DNA from: Ryuthela nishihirai
Lineage: Eukaryota > Arthropoda > Arachnida > Araneae > Heptathelidae
Length of the DNA stretch: 64,000 nt
Direction: 5' to 3'
Assembly: GCA_038380435.1 (NCBI GenBank)
Contig: JAWZYU010000020.1
Span: 40,642,307-40,706,306 of the forward strand
A model generated the notes under the pieces. The model was given only the letters and a program-made list of their open reading frames with translations, did no database searches and was not told the DNA's origin. Position 1 is the first letter of the stretch, and every line of letters begins with the position of its first letter. This document shows, in pieces, positions 31,955 through 43,690 of this stretch. The position numbers and the translations under genes are program-made.

Positions 31955-32475
31955 ATTTGATTATGTGAAACTAACAGTGTATTTTATTACATTGCTACCT
32001 AAAGGTATTTTAACGGTGTTAAAATGATGTTGACAACTAAAAACAATAGATTATTCCTCTGAGTGTTTATTTCATTACTATTATTAATTAGGAAATCTTT
32101 TGAAAACGTTATTTTTGTTTTTATTCGATGTTTGGTATTTTTAATTCGTTCAAGTTGCAATTAATCAAAAGCGTAATATAAGTAAGGTCTCCACCTTACC
32201 TGGAGGAGGGATTTGGAAGTTTAACCCCCCCCCCCCCCGGAAAAAAATTGATATTTACGAAATCGTTACTTTATAAATTTACATTGTAGAAAAAAAACCT
32301 TAATAAATTTTCTACATCTTCCAAAAAACCTGGTTACTCTCTTGAATCAAACTTAAACATTTTTTGAAATATTTGACGTAAAAGTTTTAATTAAAATGTC
32401 TTGATAAAATTTATGGGTAGTCTAAATTTGGTTTTTCCGAAACCGATGTCAAAACTTACTTCGCCAAATCAGTCC
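31955..32475. other. Spacer with a C14 run
   Basis: A homopolymer of 14 C lies at 32225-32238, preceded by a GGTCTCCACCTTACCTGGAGG partial palindrome. Nothing else recognised. Confidence 0.4.
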
Positions 32476-32479
32476 AATA

Positions 32480-35080
32480 ATAAGAATACATCAATTTCTC
32501 CAGTTATTATACCTGGTGACTTTAATCGAAGTGAAATTGACTGGAACACCTCCACTGCCAAGAGTTCAACACAATAATACGCAATATCTCAATTCCACTT
32601 TCACAGTTTCCGACAACTTGGTGATTTCCCCACAAGAGACAATAACTTTATTGATGTGATATTTTGAAATAATGATGCATTTGCTTGCAATGTACAAGCT
32701 TTCGATCTCTTCTCCCACAGCGACTCACCATCGCATATTCCCATCTCATTTAATCTTAATTTCAACACTCGGCAATCTTGCAAGCAAAAGTATCATGGAT
32801 ATATTAACGCTAGCTATGGCTTTTTGACCAGCATAATCACTGATATGTCTTCGCACTTAGATGCACGCAATAATAATAATACAAGCAATTTTGATGAAGT
32901 TTATTCGACATTTACCCTTTCCATAGAAAAATGTTTAGCGATAATACCTGTTGGTGCAAAGGAAACTAATAAAAATACCAAGTTAAAGAAGATCGCAAAC
33001 TGCAAGCTTAAATCATAGAGAAAGTATCGAAATGATTGCTCTGATGAAAACAGAAAAGAATTCAACATTGCTTCAAAGAAGTATACCCTGCTGTGGAAGA
33101 TAACAAATCTGAAATATTTATGCAAAGCTAAAAATCGAAATGCTTTCTTCGGCGACATTCTGAAACGCATGAAAGGGTCGTGTAGCATTCCACCATTATT
33201 GAAATTTGATGGTACCATGGTTACTATAGACTCTGATAAAGCATCACCTTTAGCTCACATTTTTTTTATTTAGTTGATGTCCCTGACTGCCCAGCGAATA
33301 ATATATCTGTTGAAGAATCTACCCATTACTCGCATTTTGATGGATTGTTTGATGGGCAAAGTATTAGGAAAGCCATTAATCAAACTACTACTACTTCTGC
33401 CCCAGGACCTGATGAATTGCCTCCAATTTTTTTTAAGAACCTCATTAGTTTCATCGGCGATAAATTGTCAGTCCTCTTCAATAGTTGTTTAAGTAGTGGC
33501 AATATCCCACAGGATTGGAGTCATGCCATAGTTGTGCTTGCTTTTCGGCGAAATGGTGAAGCATCAAATCCTCGCAAACTATCGGCCCCATTTTACTCAA
33601 CAATAGCTAAGCTTATGGAAAGATGCGTATTATATATAATTGTATTATAAACTGTTACCTTTCTTACAATCGCGAAACATTATACGTAATGAACTATTCG
33701 GATTCTTGAATAATCTCTCTTTTACATAGTTGTTGATATCATTTTTACTTGTTGATATCATTTTCATGGACTTTGAAAAGGCTTTCAATAAATTAAAACG
33801 ATCTTTTTTGATTTAAAAATTGCTCAGCCTTGGTATACTTAGTCTGATTGTGAGGCTTCTCTCCAACCTGATTGGTCATCGAACACGCCAAGTTCGAGTT
33901 GGGAACATTTTGTCCTCCATCAGAACATTATCCGGAAAGTGGAGTCATACAAGGGTTCTTTCTAGGCGCATTGTTCCTCATAATCTTCATCTCGAAATTC
34001 CTAGTATTCTTCGTCCTATCCAATGTACAGCACACGCAGATCACGTTAATTTCTTTTGTATCTCCAACAATGATGAGGAATGTGGTTCATTACAAATTGA
34101 CTGTGATGCCATTTACCATTGGAGCTTGAAGTACGAACTACCTACGTCAAAAGATAAATCAAGTGTTCTGTACCTTGGAATCAAGATTCCTCATTATAAA
34201 TATAATTTCACAAATGATCTAATTGCAAATGTACACACGCTGAAAAACTTAGAGGAGTGCTATGCACATCACAGTTAACTTTATAATAATATGAGCCGTC
34301 CCGTGGCCGAGTGGTTAGCACGCTTGGCTACTGATCTAAGGGACCTGGGTTCGAGCCCCGGAATTAGGCATGGATGTGTGTGTCGTTTTTCTGCTGAGGT
34401 CCTGCCATCCTCTCAGATCTCCTACTGTGGCATATAAACTGACAGGCTCCTGTCAGACCTCTGTGGCAAGCAGCTGCTTGAGGGGGTATTTATTTTTTTT
34501 TTATTTTATTATAATAATATTGTTAGAAAGGCTAATCGCCCAGTTTTATTAATTTATGTCACATTATGGTAAATGTGACATTGATTCTATAATTCGCGCA
34601 TTTGTGACTTTCATCAGATTCTCACTAGAATACGCCTCACTTGTATGGACACCTCATCTAATATCTGACATAAAAAAGCTTGAATACACCCAGAGATGTT
34701 TTACAAAAGGACTTCATGGGTTTTACAATATGCCATATAAAGAAAGGTTGAAAAGACTCTCCTTGTATTCCTAGGAGTGGAGAAGACTAATGTTTGACTT
34801 GAAAACATGTTATAAACTTATTCATGGAATAACTCACTCTAACGCAGGTATTCCAATATTCAACCTTGTCAACAGAAGAACAAGAGGTCATCCTCTTACT
34901 ATCGATATGCGTTTTGCTCGAAAGAATTGTAAGTATCATTCCTTTGTGTGCCGTGTTGGAAGAGGATGGAGCTCCCCAGCGAGATTATCACTTCTACAAA
35001 TACTGATGTTTATACTTCTAAACTGAAGAGAATTGACTTATCACCATTTCTCAAACGTTTCAAATTTTGATGTACTTTTC
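32480..35080 (+). pseudogene. CR1/jockey-like LINE, 5' truncated and broken
   Basis: Plus-strand frames give the end of an apurinic endonuclease domain (IIPGDFNRSEIDWN near 32510 and a SHSDSPSH equivalent near 32720). The reverse transcriptase start follows (PGPDELPPIFFKNLISF near 33405, NIPQDWSHAIVV), then FMDFEKAF near 33765 and an HADHVNFF block where the catalytic Ala-Asp-Asp should be (34030). The C-terminal block SLEYASLVWTPHL, RCFTKGLHGF, YKERLKRLSL lies near 34620-34770. Multiple stops and frameshifts inactivate it. A SINE-B interrupts it at 34293-34508. LINEs of this type supply the machinery that SINEs borrow. Confidence 0.85.
34293..34508 (+). repeat. SINE-B copy inside the LINE
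   Basis: Complete copy: CCGTGGCCGAGTGGTTAGCA head, GGTTCGAGCCCC B box, GACAGGCTCCTGTCAGACC body, GCTTGAGGGGGTATTT tail. It is flanked by a perfect 12-bp target duplication TTATAATAATAT (34281-34292 and 34509-34520), so both boundaries are certain. It is the best reference for SINE-B here. Confidence 0.95.
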
Positions 35081-35084
35081 GAGT

Positions 35085-36612
35085 CCGGTATCAGTGTGCT
35101 GATATAACACCTTCAGGCCTTTTCTGTAATAATATCATCATTACGGATTATTATAAAATATCGTAGCAAAAAACCAAATAAAATCGCCAAAAGAGAACTA
35201 TTTTGCCAATTGTTGGAGCACTTCTTTCATTCGCATTTACTGTGTAAATATATTCAGAATTGCTCCTGAGCATTCGCAATTTTTGACAGTCTAAACGTTG
35301 AGTTATATATCGGATGAAATTGTCGCTCAATGAAACTAATTTTAATCCTATTGACTCAGGAGAAAATGACCGATAAATTAAAAAAATTAAAGTTTTTTTC
35401 TTTAATTTGTGCTCACATGTTTATAAATTATTTAAACCGTTTTAACTTTTTTCAGTAGGGTGCAGCTCCTATATTAACTTTTTCTTTCACTCTGTACGAA
35501 TACCCGTAAATCCGCTGAAATTTTGCCAGATTTGGTGACACTGATTCGGACCAATCATTGCGCAATTGGAAATGGAATTATGTAAGTTGTATTAAAACCA
35601 TTATTGGATTTAGATCTGCATTATCCGTTGCTACATTTTTATTTCCTCTTATAACAAATTACAAACAATTCCGAGATAGGATGGATGCATAAATCTTTAC
35701 TCAAAATAAACAAAAGTATGAAATATTTCTTAGATATAATTAGTGCCTTGCTTTTATTAGTAGAAGTTTATAAACTAATGTTTTTTATTACTTGTTTGAT
35801 GTAATCGTTAATCCCCTCCTAAATGAAAGTCTAGATCTGCCGTGAGTGGCACTATACATGGGTAATTATGATAAGCGTTAAAAACAAATCTTGTGCTACA
35901 AACAGTAAATCACTCAAAGGAGACATCCCCCTCCTCTCATACACACATACACCTGTTTTGATATCTTCCTTTCTATACATTGCCATTTTCGAATCATTAA
36001 TAAACATGACTGTTTAAAGACTTCAAATGGCCAATATTTTTAACTGCTGTCTGTATTTTTGCACTCTCAAGAAATAATTAACCGAAAAGCATTCTCCAAT
36101 CCATGTACTACCATGTAGACTGGATAAAATTAAACATTATGGAAGAAAATGCAAATTTTTCGTTATTCTGTAAAGAGAGCCATTTAATATCCGAAATCGA
36201 ACAGCCAGGTGTATAGCGTAGGACTTTGGACCGAGATCTAATCCTCAGGTTCTGTGTACATTTCGTGACCGTCCCACACGCTCAGCATCCGACACACTTC
36301 GGCTATCTTTTAACCTTGCCGCTTGTCGCGAATTTGATAGATTGGTATAGGTAAAGAGGGCGGCCCTCGTATCCTCTAGTCCAGACATAATGCATCCCAT
36401 CTCTTAAAAGAACCGCTGGGGTCGCGTAGTTGAAAGTGCTCTCTGATGCATCCTTATGTGTCGCAAGTATTATCATAACGCAAAATTTCGTATGCTGTTA
36501 CCGAACAGAGCTATGTTTGGGACTAAAAACATTTGTTAATATTATATTTGAAAAACAAATGCAAAACAACTATTATGTTATATTCATTAGAACAACACAT
36601 TTGCATTCCACA
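35085..36612. other. AT-rich spacer, partly more complex near 36.2 kb
   Basis: No gene recognised. 36200-36450 is GC-richer (GTCCCACACGCTCAGCATCC, GGGCGGCCCTCGTATCC), with no open frame longer than about 60 codons. GGGTCGCGTAGTTGAAAGTG near 36419 resembles GGTCTCGCGTAGTTAAGTG near 40157 and may mark an unassigned repeat. Confidence 0.35.
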
Positions 36613-36746
36613 TTTCTATAAAAACTGCCGTCCCGTGGCCAAGTCATTAGCGTGCTTGGCTACTGATCAAAGGGACCTGAGTTCGAGCCCGGGTAAGGCA
36701 TGAATATTTGTGTTTTATTTCTGCCGAGGTCTTGCCTTCCTGACAG

Positions 36747-37136
36747 GGGCGGGGGTGGCTCAGTCGGTAGCGCGCCAGGCTCGTAATCTGTAGTTCCCAG
36801 GTTCGAGTCCCAGCTGGGTCAGCGTTGAGATTTATCTCCGCAAAATTCTCCGCCCTGCCCACGGTCAGTAGGGGACACCGATGGGCTTGGAAAGGCCGCC
36901 GTCCGTCGGATGGGACGTTAAGCCGTGGCCCCGTGTGCGGTAGAGCCATACCCTGTGCACGTTAAAGAACACGCTGGATGGCCTTGACGGGAGGCTACCA
37001 TCTGTCTCCCAACAGCTTTTCCAGTGGGTCCCCTCCCCCAACTTTCTCTGAGCCTTCGGGGTCCATGTGACCTGGCCATTTAGCCCATGGTGTGCAAAAA
37101 AAGTGCCGCTCAGAGGTAAAACAACCCAACCAAAAG
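36747..37136 (+). repeat. SINE-A copy, first insertion in the SINE-B
   Basis: Full length with intact boxes and an AACCCAACC end. It is bracketed by CCTTCCTGACAG (36735-36746) and CCTTCCTCACAG (37137-37148), a 12-bp target duplication with one mismatch. Confidence 0.93.
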
Positions 37137-37152
37137 CCTTCCTCACAGACCT

Positions 37153-37555
37153 GGGGCGGGGAGTGGCTCAGTCGGTAGCGAGCCAGACTCGTAATCTGTA
37201 GTTCCCAGGTTCGAGTCTCAGCTGGGCCAGCGTTGAGATTTATCTCTGCGAAACTCCATGCCTTCCTTGGTCAGTTGGGGACACCGATGGGCTGAGAAAT
37301 GCCGCCGTTCGTCTGATGAGACATTAAGCTGTGGCCGTGAGTGCAGGAGAGCCCTACCCTATGCACGTTAACGAACATACTGGATGGCCTTGACGGGAGG
37401 CTGCCATCTCTCAGCTGTAAGTAAAGGTTGGGGAGGGACCCACTATACAATGAGCCCCTCCCCCAACCTTCTCTGAGCCCTCGAAATCCTTGTGACCTGG
37501 CCATTTAGTTCATTGTGTACAAAAATGTACCGCTCGGAGGTAAAACAACCCAACC
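37153..37555 (+). repeat. SINE-A copy, second insertion in the SINE-B
   Basis: Full length but more diverged than its neighbour. CACAGACCT before and CAGAGACCT after it suggest a short target duplication. The 3' part contains a small fold-back: AAGGTTGGGGAGGG (37424-37437) followed by its inverse CCCTCCCCCAACCTT (about 37456-37470). Confidence 0.9.
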
Positions 37556-37664
37556 GTCAGAGACCTACTATGGCGTATTAAACTGACAAGCTCCTGTCAG
37601 ACCTCTGTCAGGCCTGTTCTGGCAATCAGCTGCTTGAGGGGATTTTTTTAATTTTTTTCTATAA

Positions 37665-37932
37665 GGTGGTTTAATTGTTACCAGTCTAAAACTTCCTTTA
37701 AAATATCGCGATATCCCTTTGGTAAACAATGGATTAAACAATGAAACTGAAAAATTCAATTACCATTATACTTCTTTTACTTGGTGGAATTTCAAAAATG
37801 GTTCACACCAAATCTATATTTGAATGCCTTGGTATTATCTTCTCAAAAGATTTGCGGATTCTTGTTCTAATCCTTTGTTCTTGCATACACGAAACAATTT
37901 TACTTTTCAATTACCACTTCACTGCTTTAAAA
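37665..37932. other. AT-rich spacer
   Basis: Nothing recognised. Confidence 0.4.
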
Positions 37933-38492
37933 TTAACCCTTTCACGACCAAGGGAAACATTTTTCCCATTTTAAAATTGGTGATTGTCGTATTTAATTAT
38001 AACCTTATCTGCATTTTTTATACAGAATGTCAAAATAGAACGTATGCCGAACGCAATTACGTAAACGGGAACGTTTAGAAAACAAAAACAGAACTGTCAG
38101 GACGCATAATATATGTACTATGTGCAATGTCCATCTTTGCCTCACTACCAAAAGAAATTGCTTCGCAGAATATCATAATTAGCACATCATTTTGTATAGT
38201 AATTTTATTTCATAATTTTGTATTATTTTAGTTAACATTTTGTTCTAATAAACCAATAAATAAAAGACATTGCATAGTAAGCCTAACTATAATTTGTGTT
38301 ACCTCCATTGGGAAAAATATTTCCCAATGGTTAGTCCATTGGGAAAAATATTTCCCATAAAATTCCAAAAAAACTACACATTGTTATGTATTTTTCTTAT
38401 GATTTTTATTTATTTTACGTCTAAACAAACTAAAATAAACAGTTACATACTAATATTTACTCTTAGAAACCTTATGGTCCTGAAAGGGTTAA
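37933..38492. mobile_element. piggyBac-type miniature element
   Basis: TTAACCCTTTCACGACC opens at 37933 and GGTCCTGAAAGGGTTAA closes at 38492. The 13-bp inverted repeats differ at one position, and both ends carry TTAA, the target and duplication sequence of piggyBac elements. Inside, the palindromic GGGAAA...TTTCCC word occurs three times: at about 37961-37969 with a shorter spacing, at 38305-38330, and at 38336-38358. No transposase frame remains in the 560 bp. Confidence 0.85.
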
Positions 38493-38494
38493 AG

Positions 38495-39460
38495 GCTGCA
38501 CCAATGACCAGTAATTTTCACTACGTGACAGGAAATTTACTACTGTGTTTGTTTGCTAAGTGCTTTTGAGAATATTGTTTGTGTATCTTGGGAAATTTTC
38601 CAGAACTTGCAAGTTTATTTTTTAATTATCAGCGGCAATACACTCATTATAATGATTTCTACATAGAAACCACTAGTAAATTTTAAGTATGAAACAAGCA
38701 GAAAATTAATCCAATGGAATATCTAGTAGAAGATTCTGTATTTGTCCTAAAATTTCGGAGTTGGTGGTGGTGAGTGTGGGGGTGGGAGATTATGAAATTT
38801 GCACTCAGATATCAGTTGACCGCTTCCTCCAAGAGTTAATAACACTCTCGTCTCAACTAATTGTGTTTCAAGGGCTTGTTGCATACGGTCTACTGAATTC
38901 CTGTATATCATTTCAAACATTTACATTACGCCGATTCATTTTCATGTAATATAAAGAAATATTCTTCAAGGCTTAACGCATAGCTGCATCAACCCGTGAC
39001 CACTTAAATGTTTTCTTGGCGAAAACATAATAATGTAATTGTTTTCCGTTTTATGAATTAGGTCAAATGATTATTACATTGGTTTCTTTCGAAATATGTT
39101 CAAATCTGAAAAGTGAATCATTCCAAGAAGTTGTTTTCTTTAGCAAACGTGAAAAGCTCGTGCAGAAAGATGTGAAATGTTGTAGGCTTCAGAACAGGCG
39201 TAGTGATCTGCTCAGGTAGCGAAATAGAAAAATAGATATAATAACACTCAAGATAAGGGTTTTTCGTTTTTTACTCAATTCTTAACGTAAAATCTGAATT
39301 TTAAATTTCTAAAATAGTTTTCTCATTTGATATATATATACATCGTGTTGTCAGGCATTTTTACCCAAAAGTTTAAAAAAAAGGAACTATTGATGTTAGA
39401 GCAATACTGATTCCATCAGAATTAAACAGTATACCTATTTCGTTTAAAATGAATATATAT
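38495..39460. other. AT-rich spacer
   Basis: Nothing recognised. A GTGGTGGTGAGTGTGGGGGTG patch at 38763-38785 is simple sequence. Confidence 0.4.
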
Positions 39461-39461
39461 G

Positions 39462-40046
39462 AGGGTGGATTATTTAGTTCGTGTACTACCGCCATCAACA
39501 ACTGGCAGCTTTTCATACGAACTAGTAAATGATATGTGGTATTCAACGAGGCTTAAGTGGTGTATAGACAATCGTAGAAATGGCTCAAGTGTATGGAGAA
39601 GAGTGTTTGGTGGTTGCTCAACTAGACTTGGGTCGTCCTCCACGGAATCGCGCCTGTCTGTGAAGCGTTGCACCACTTGAAAAAAACCTTTCAAGCACTG
39701 TTCTCCATATTTTTGAATCATTTCTGCAACTATACCACTTAAGCCTCAACAAACACAGTAGCATATCACATACCACTGCTCAGTTTCCAGATCAGCCGTA
39801 GCCTGCAAAAAATCACACGCACAAAAACGAACACCTTTCCAAAGCGAGAAAACGACAGAGACTGGCTGTATGCTGCTCTACTGTTATTTACGACAGTATC
39901 ATAACGTGTTTCAGCTTGCACACACTGCTCCGTGCTCTTCAAGAGTCGCTGTGTTGCCATATATCATGTATTAATTCGTACGGAAAGCTGTTAATTTAAG
40001 TAGTGGCGACAACAGTCCGCTAATGAATGATTCACCATCCTGTAAT
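39462..40046 (-). mobile_element. Mariner-type deletion derivative
   Basis: The left segment (AGGGTGGATTATTTAGTTCG, then CAGCTTTTCATACGAACTAG) and the inverted right segment (AGGATGGTGAATCATTCATTAG, then CAGCTTTCCGTACGAATTAA) form terminal repeats of roughly 100 bp with moderate divergence. The element is about 585 bp and holds only part of a transposase gene on the minus strand. Confidence 0.65.
39470..39750 (-). pseudogene. Mariner transposase N-terminal fragment
   Basis: The minus-strand frame from about 39721 reads MIQKYGEQCLKGFFQVVQRF and TDRRDSVEDDPSL. This matches the YG...CL..FQWFKRF..GR.SVEDDPR pattern of the first helix-turn-helix of mariner transposases. The frame is then lost and no catalytic domain follows. 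Confidence 0.65.
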
Positions 40047-40049
40047 TCA

Positions 40050-40985
40050 AATTATCACGAAAAGATGATACTGTAGCACGACATGAATAGAAATTATGAT
40101 CCAGATGATAAATCTGGTGAATAAAAGATGAAATTTCACACAAGCAAGCACATAGGGTCTCGCGTAGTTAAGTGCTCAGCATACTCCACCACACTTTAAT
40201 ACAGGATGAAGTCGTGGAATCATCTGAACTGACGAATCTCTTCAATGGAATAGCCAGTATTTTGTCAGATAGAGTCGTTTAATGGAGATGACGGCTTATT
40301 TTTATCCTTTCGTTTTTTTAAATAACTCCATAACCCAGAAATAAATGGAAAATTAGAATTAAAAGATAAAAAAGGACTCAGGGAATATATAGGGATTTCC
40401 AGAACCACTGATGTTTGAAATGTCTACAAATGAAACATTCTTTGCTAAAGATTTCAACAATAATTGCTTTATTAGCTGAGCAATATTTGGTAAGGCACCA
40501 TTTTGTTTTATCATTATGTCATGCAAACTTTGTATGATAATGTTTCATAAAGGTCGTAATAGTGCTGACTTGTGGTGTAGCTCTTACATCTTTGTACAAT
40601 AAAGATCCGAATACAAATAATGAAGAAAACTAGCATTAAATTGATATCGTTGGAGGATGCAGAGGCGTTTCAGAGTACACAATGAGTATACGTGACTCAC
40701 TTGTGATTATTATGAAAGTTATGTTGATACCATGGCACTCTCCAAACTCTGATTTCTGGAGTGCCTGATCGTCATGATACTGCACGAACACAAATGTTAA
40801 GCTCATTGACAGTGAAGGCAATGCGTTATGCTGTGTCCGATTTCAGCCATAACTACGGTTGAGACTGGAGATTTTCCACTTGGAGGATTATGCTAGCTGG
40901 CATTTATGTTTCGTTGAGGGTTTTAATTAAACGTCAAAGCAAAGAGTGTGTCAGCGAGCCACTTTCATTTCTTGTCCGATTTATA
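40050..40985. other. AT-rich spacer
   Basis: No gene recognised. Confidence 0.4.
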
Positions 40986-40998
40986 GACAGATATAATA

Positions 40999-41191
40999 AA
41001 AATAATAATAAATAAATACCCCCTCAGCAGCTGCTTGCCACAGGGGTCTGACAGGATCCTGTCAGTTTATATGCCACAGTAGAAGGTCTGTGAGGATGGC
41101 AGGACCTCAGTAGGAAAACAACACATACATCCATGCCTTACCCGGGGCTCGAACCCAGGTCCCTTACATCAGTAACCAAGCGGGACGGATA
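40999..41191 (-). repeat. SINE-B copy, minus strand, head deleted
   Basis: Read on the minus strand: GGTTCGAGCCCCGGGTAAGG, GTTTTCCTACTGAGGTCCTG, GACAGGATCCTGTCAGACC and GCAGCTGCTGAGGGGGTATT, with a TTATT tail. About 25 bp of the head between CCGTCCCG and CTTGGTTACTGAT are missing, removing the A box. Confidence 0.85.
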
Positions 41192-41234
41192 CTTTTTGCA
41201 AGTGATTGTAGCGGACTCAATGTTGCAATAATAT

Positions 41235-41812
41235 TGTTACGACAGATGAACGAGCAACAGTGACTTCATGACTTAACGTGACTTGAACCCTCATGTGTGC
41301 TTCTACGTGAGATTCAATTAGCCAACGAATTGGAACTTAGAACAATTCGGAAGAAAAATGAGAGAAATGTAATGCAGTAATGCGTGGTATTGTGAAAGAT
41401 GAAGAAGTTCATCTGAGTATTTACGCGTTAAGTGTGTTAAAGTTGTGAGATCTGAAAAGGACATTCAGATAGTTTGAGTCAATGCGCGTTAAGTGAAAAC
41501 AAGAAGTATTTTTATTATGATTTGTGCGCGGTTGATTATTTTGTGTTGTTAGTAAGATAAACTTAGTGATCTATCACAAGATGAAGGATTGTTTACGCCG
41601 GAAGTGAAGGAATTCAAGAGATACGACAGACAGTGAAGAGGTAGTAATTTAGTAGAACAGACAGTCTTGTATGCTCTGTAGAAAGAGTTTTATTGATTTA
41701 TGTAAAATAGTAGTTTGTTTATAAGTTATTTCATCCATACCATTGTAATTTGTTTGAAAATACACTATTCGAAACTCACGCTCAGTGCTTATCCATATTT
41801 AAATTCACAACA
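41235..41812. mobile_element. Probable solo LTR (Gypsy-like)
   Basis: It begins TGTTACGACAGATG and ends ATTCACAACA, so TGTTG-like ends are inverted. ATAT flanks both sides (41231-41234 and 41813-41816), a 4-bp duplication as made by Gypsy-type integrases. The end region ACACTATTCGAAACTCACGC resembles arthropod Gypsy LTR 3' ends. No primer-binding site, gag or pol lies next to it, so it is probably a solo LTR left by recombination. Confidence 0.55.
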
Positions 41813-41959
41813 ATATAAACAGGGCTTTGGATAGAAATGTTCAAATTACGAATCGGGCTTGGTTGTTCTTTTTTGATCGTGCATGTATATTTTCCCATTC
41901 TGCTGAGGTCTTTATCCTTACAGATCTTTTCTATGATCTATTAAACATACATATTTTTC

Positions 41960-42480
41960 GAAAAAACGAGCTGTTTTCACTTTATTGTCTATCTGTTCTT
42001 TTGTAGACATTCAAATATTTTTAAGAGTTAAGTGAAATATTATTTTTGAGTTGGATAGGTACTAATAAAATATTAAGATTCACAGTTTTCGATTCTACCA
42101 ATAGTTCGAATTACCACATTTAGAAGGCCCTAACTTCTTTGGAAAATGTCAAAACTCTGAATGAATATTTGTCTAAAAATTTAAAATTTTGATGGCAGAG
42201 TGTGGTGGTGAAGGTGTTGCCATATATAATATATTATGGATGCAAGCTGATGCCGCCATTGACGGCATCAACTTGCCCCATCACATCCAAGTGAGAGAGA
42301 AAATGCAAACTTTTTGTCTTAAAAGATACTGGAAAATTGTTTCTTAGTTGAATAGGTACTTAAAAAAAAATTACTATTCACAATTTTCGAATCTACCTTT
42401 AATTTATTTTTTTATTTCTTTTGGCGGTCGCATGCGAAGCGAACATTCTATATGAAATCCATCAGAGATCATTGAACTTT
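41960..42480 (+). repeat. Interspersed repeat B copy
   Basis: It opens with TTGTCTATCTGTTCTTTTGT and AGACATTCAA. One unit starts GTTGGATAGGTACTAATAAA (42051) and contains TTTTGATGGCAGAGTGTGG. A second partial unit starts TTAGTTGAATAGGTAC (42346). The end is GCGAACATTCTATATG. A local GATGCCGCCATTGACGGCATC hairpin lies near 42250-42270. Confidence 0.7.
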
Positions 42481-42484
42481 CTAG

Positions 42485-43300
42485 TTTGCCTTGTAATGAC
42501 ATTAACTATTTTTATCGCGAGTAATTACGATGACACGCACTTGTATATTTATCACATTTTCGCCCATTGATGTTATTTTCGCTGCATGTTTTCGGAACAG
42601 AAATGTCACTTTTGGGACTTTTGTTTTTTCTTAACAAAATCTGTTCAATTGTATATTGTGGCAAAATCGCATTTCTTTGTGATGGTTGATTCTCTTGTAA
42701 TCGATTTTTACTTACATGTACCACCAATTTATGTAGGATGAGGTGCAATTCGCATCCATTAAGAACGGTACATAATTCTAGATGCTTCTTTATGAAAAAC
42801 AAAACAACGCGACTCCTGATTTGTCAGTTGTTGCTGCAGACCATTGGACTTAAAAGCTGCTTCATTCAGCTGAACTTCAGATGCGTTAAACTGATTAATA
42901 GAAGTCTTGATGGAAAAATGTTACCTGACCTTTAAAAATAAATTGGACACGTAAATTCGCATACCGTGTTTAGTGCACTCTAAATGCGACTCCTGTGTAA
43001 TAAAGAGTATTGTTCAATGGAGATTTGTAATAGTTATTCTAAATTTACTTCTTAAACTTCTGAGATACTTGAATGTCATGAAAATGGCAACAATCAACTA
43101 ATCTCACAAAACGTATTAGTCATAGGCAACTATTTACGCTGTTGCCAAAAACGTTCACTGAGTGGGAAAAAATTCTACCACAACTTTCTGTTTGTTTCTT
43201 AAAACAAACTACAATGTGCATTAATACATTTCATTAAACTCAACGAAATTCACACGTTCCTTTGTTCAAACGGTACGAGCGACTTCGAAAGAAAAGATGG
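42485..43300. other. AT-rich spacer
   Basis: A 96-codon minus-strand frame (42512-42802) and a 65-codon plus-strand frame (42738-42935) overlap. Neither has a recognisable motif. Confidence 0.35.
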
Positions 43301-43310
43301 GATAGCGTTG

Positions 43311-43404
43311 TTTTATCTCTAAGAGGCACGTTTTCTTGCACACAGTGGGCTAAATGGCCAGGTTACAAGGACCCCAAAGTCATAAAGAAGATTAGGAGAA
43401 GGCA
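43311..43404 (-). repeat. SINE-A 3' fragment, minus strand
   Basis: CTCTAAGAGGCACGTTTTC, then CACAGTGGGCTAAATGGCCA and AAGGACCCC, is the inverted SINE-A tail. The rest of the SINE is missing. Confidence 0.8.
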
Positions 43405-43500
43405 GTGGTGAAAGTAGGCCGGTACGGCATACCGGCAAGAAATTATTTGCCGGTACCTCGTACCGGTAAGACATTTTTCAGTAGTGGCTCCGTTAACGAT
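43405..43500. mobile_element. Fragment of a hAT-type element with CCGG fold-back
   Basis: CAGTGGTGAAAGTAGGCC opens a segment in which GCCGGTACGGCATACCGG is inverted as CCGGTACCTCGTACCGGT. The CAGTGGTGAAAG terminus is hAT-like, but no matching right end or target duplication is found. Confidence 0.4.
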
Positions 43501-43690
43501 TTCTTTTTCACCTTAATGCTTTTTCAAACAAGAATAAAATTTTTTTAAAGCGGACTATTCCTTTTAAGAAAAACTCGTCGGTTTTTGATTGCATTACTAC
43601 AGTTTAACCCTTTAGATACCAAGCTGTTTAGAAACCGGATACTTGAAATTCCATTTCTGCCGACAGGGAGTGCCAAGGGGGCGTGCTAGA
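43501..43690. other. Spacer with a TTAACCCTTT word
   Basis: TTAACCCTTTAGATACC near 43603 resembles a piggyBac-type end, but no partner end is present. Confidence 0.25.

Larger units (their letters stand above)
36622..37655 (+). repeat. SINE-B copy carrying two SINE-A insertions
   Basis: The head and first half (36627-36746: CCGTGGCCAAGTCATTAGCG, GTTCGAGCCCGGG, GCATGAATATTTGTG) resume at 37137-37152 and again at 37556-37650 (GACAAGCTCCTGTCAGACC, GCTGCTTGAGGGG). TTTCTATAA at 36613-36621 and 37656-37664 is a probable target duplication of the SINE-B itself. The two SINE-A copies lie between the parts. Confidence 0.88.
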
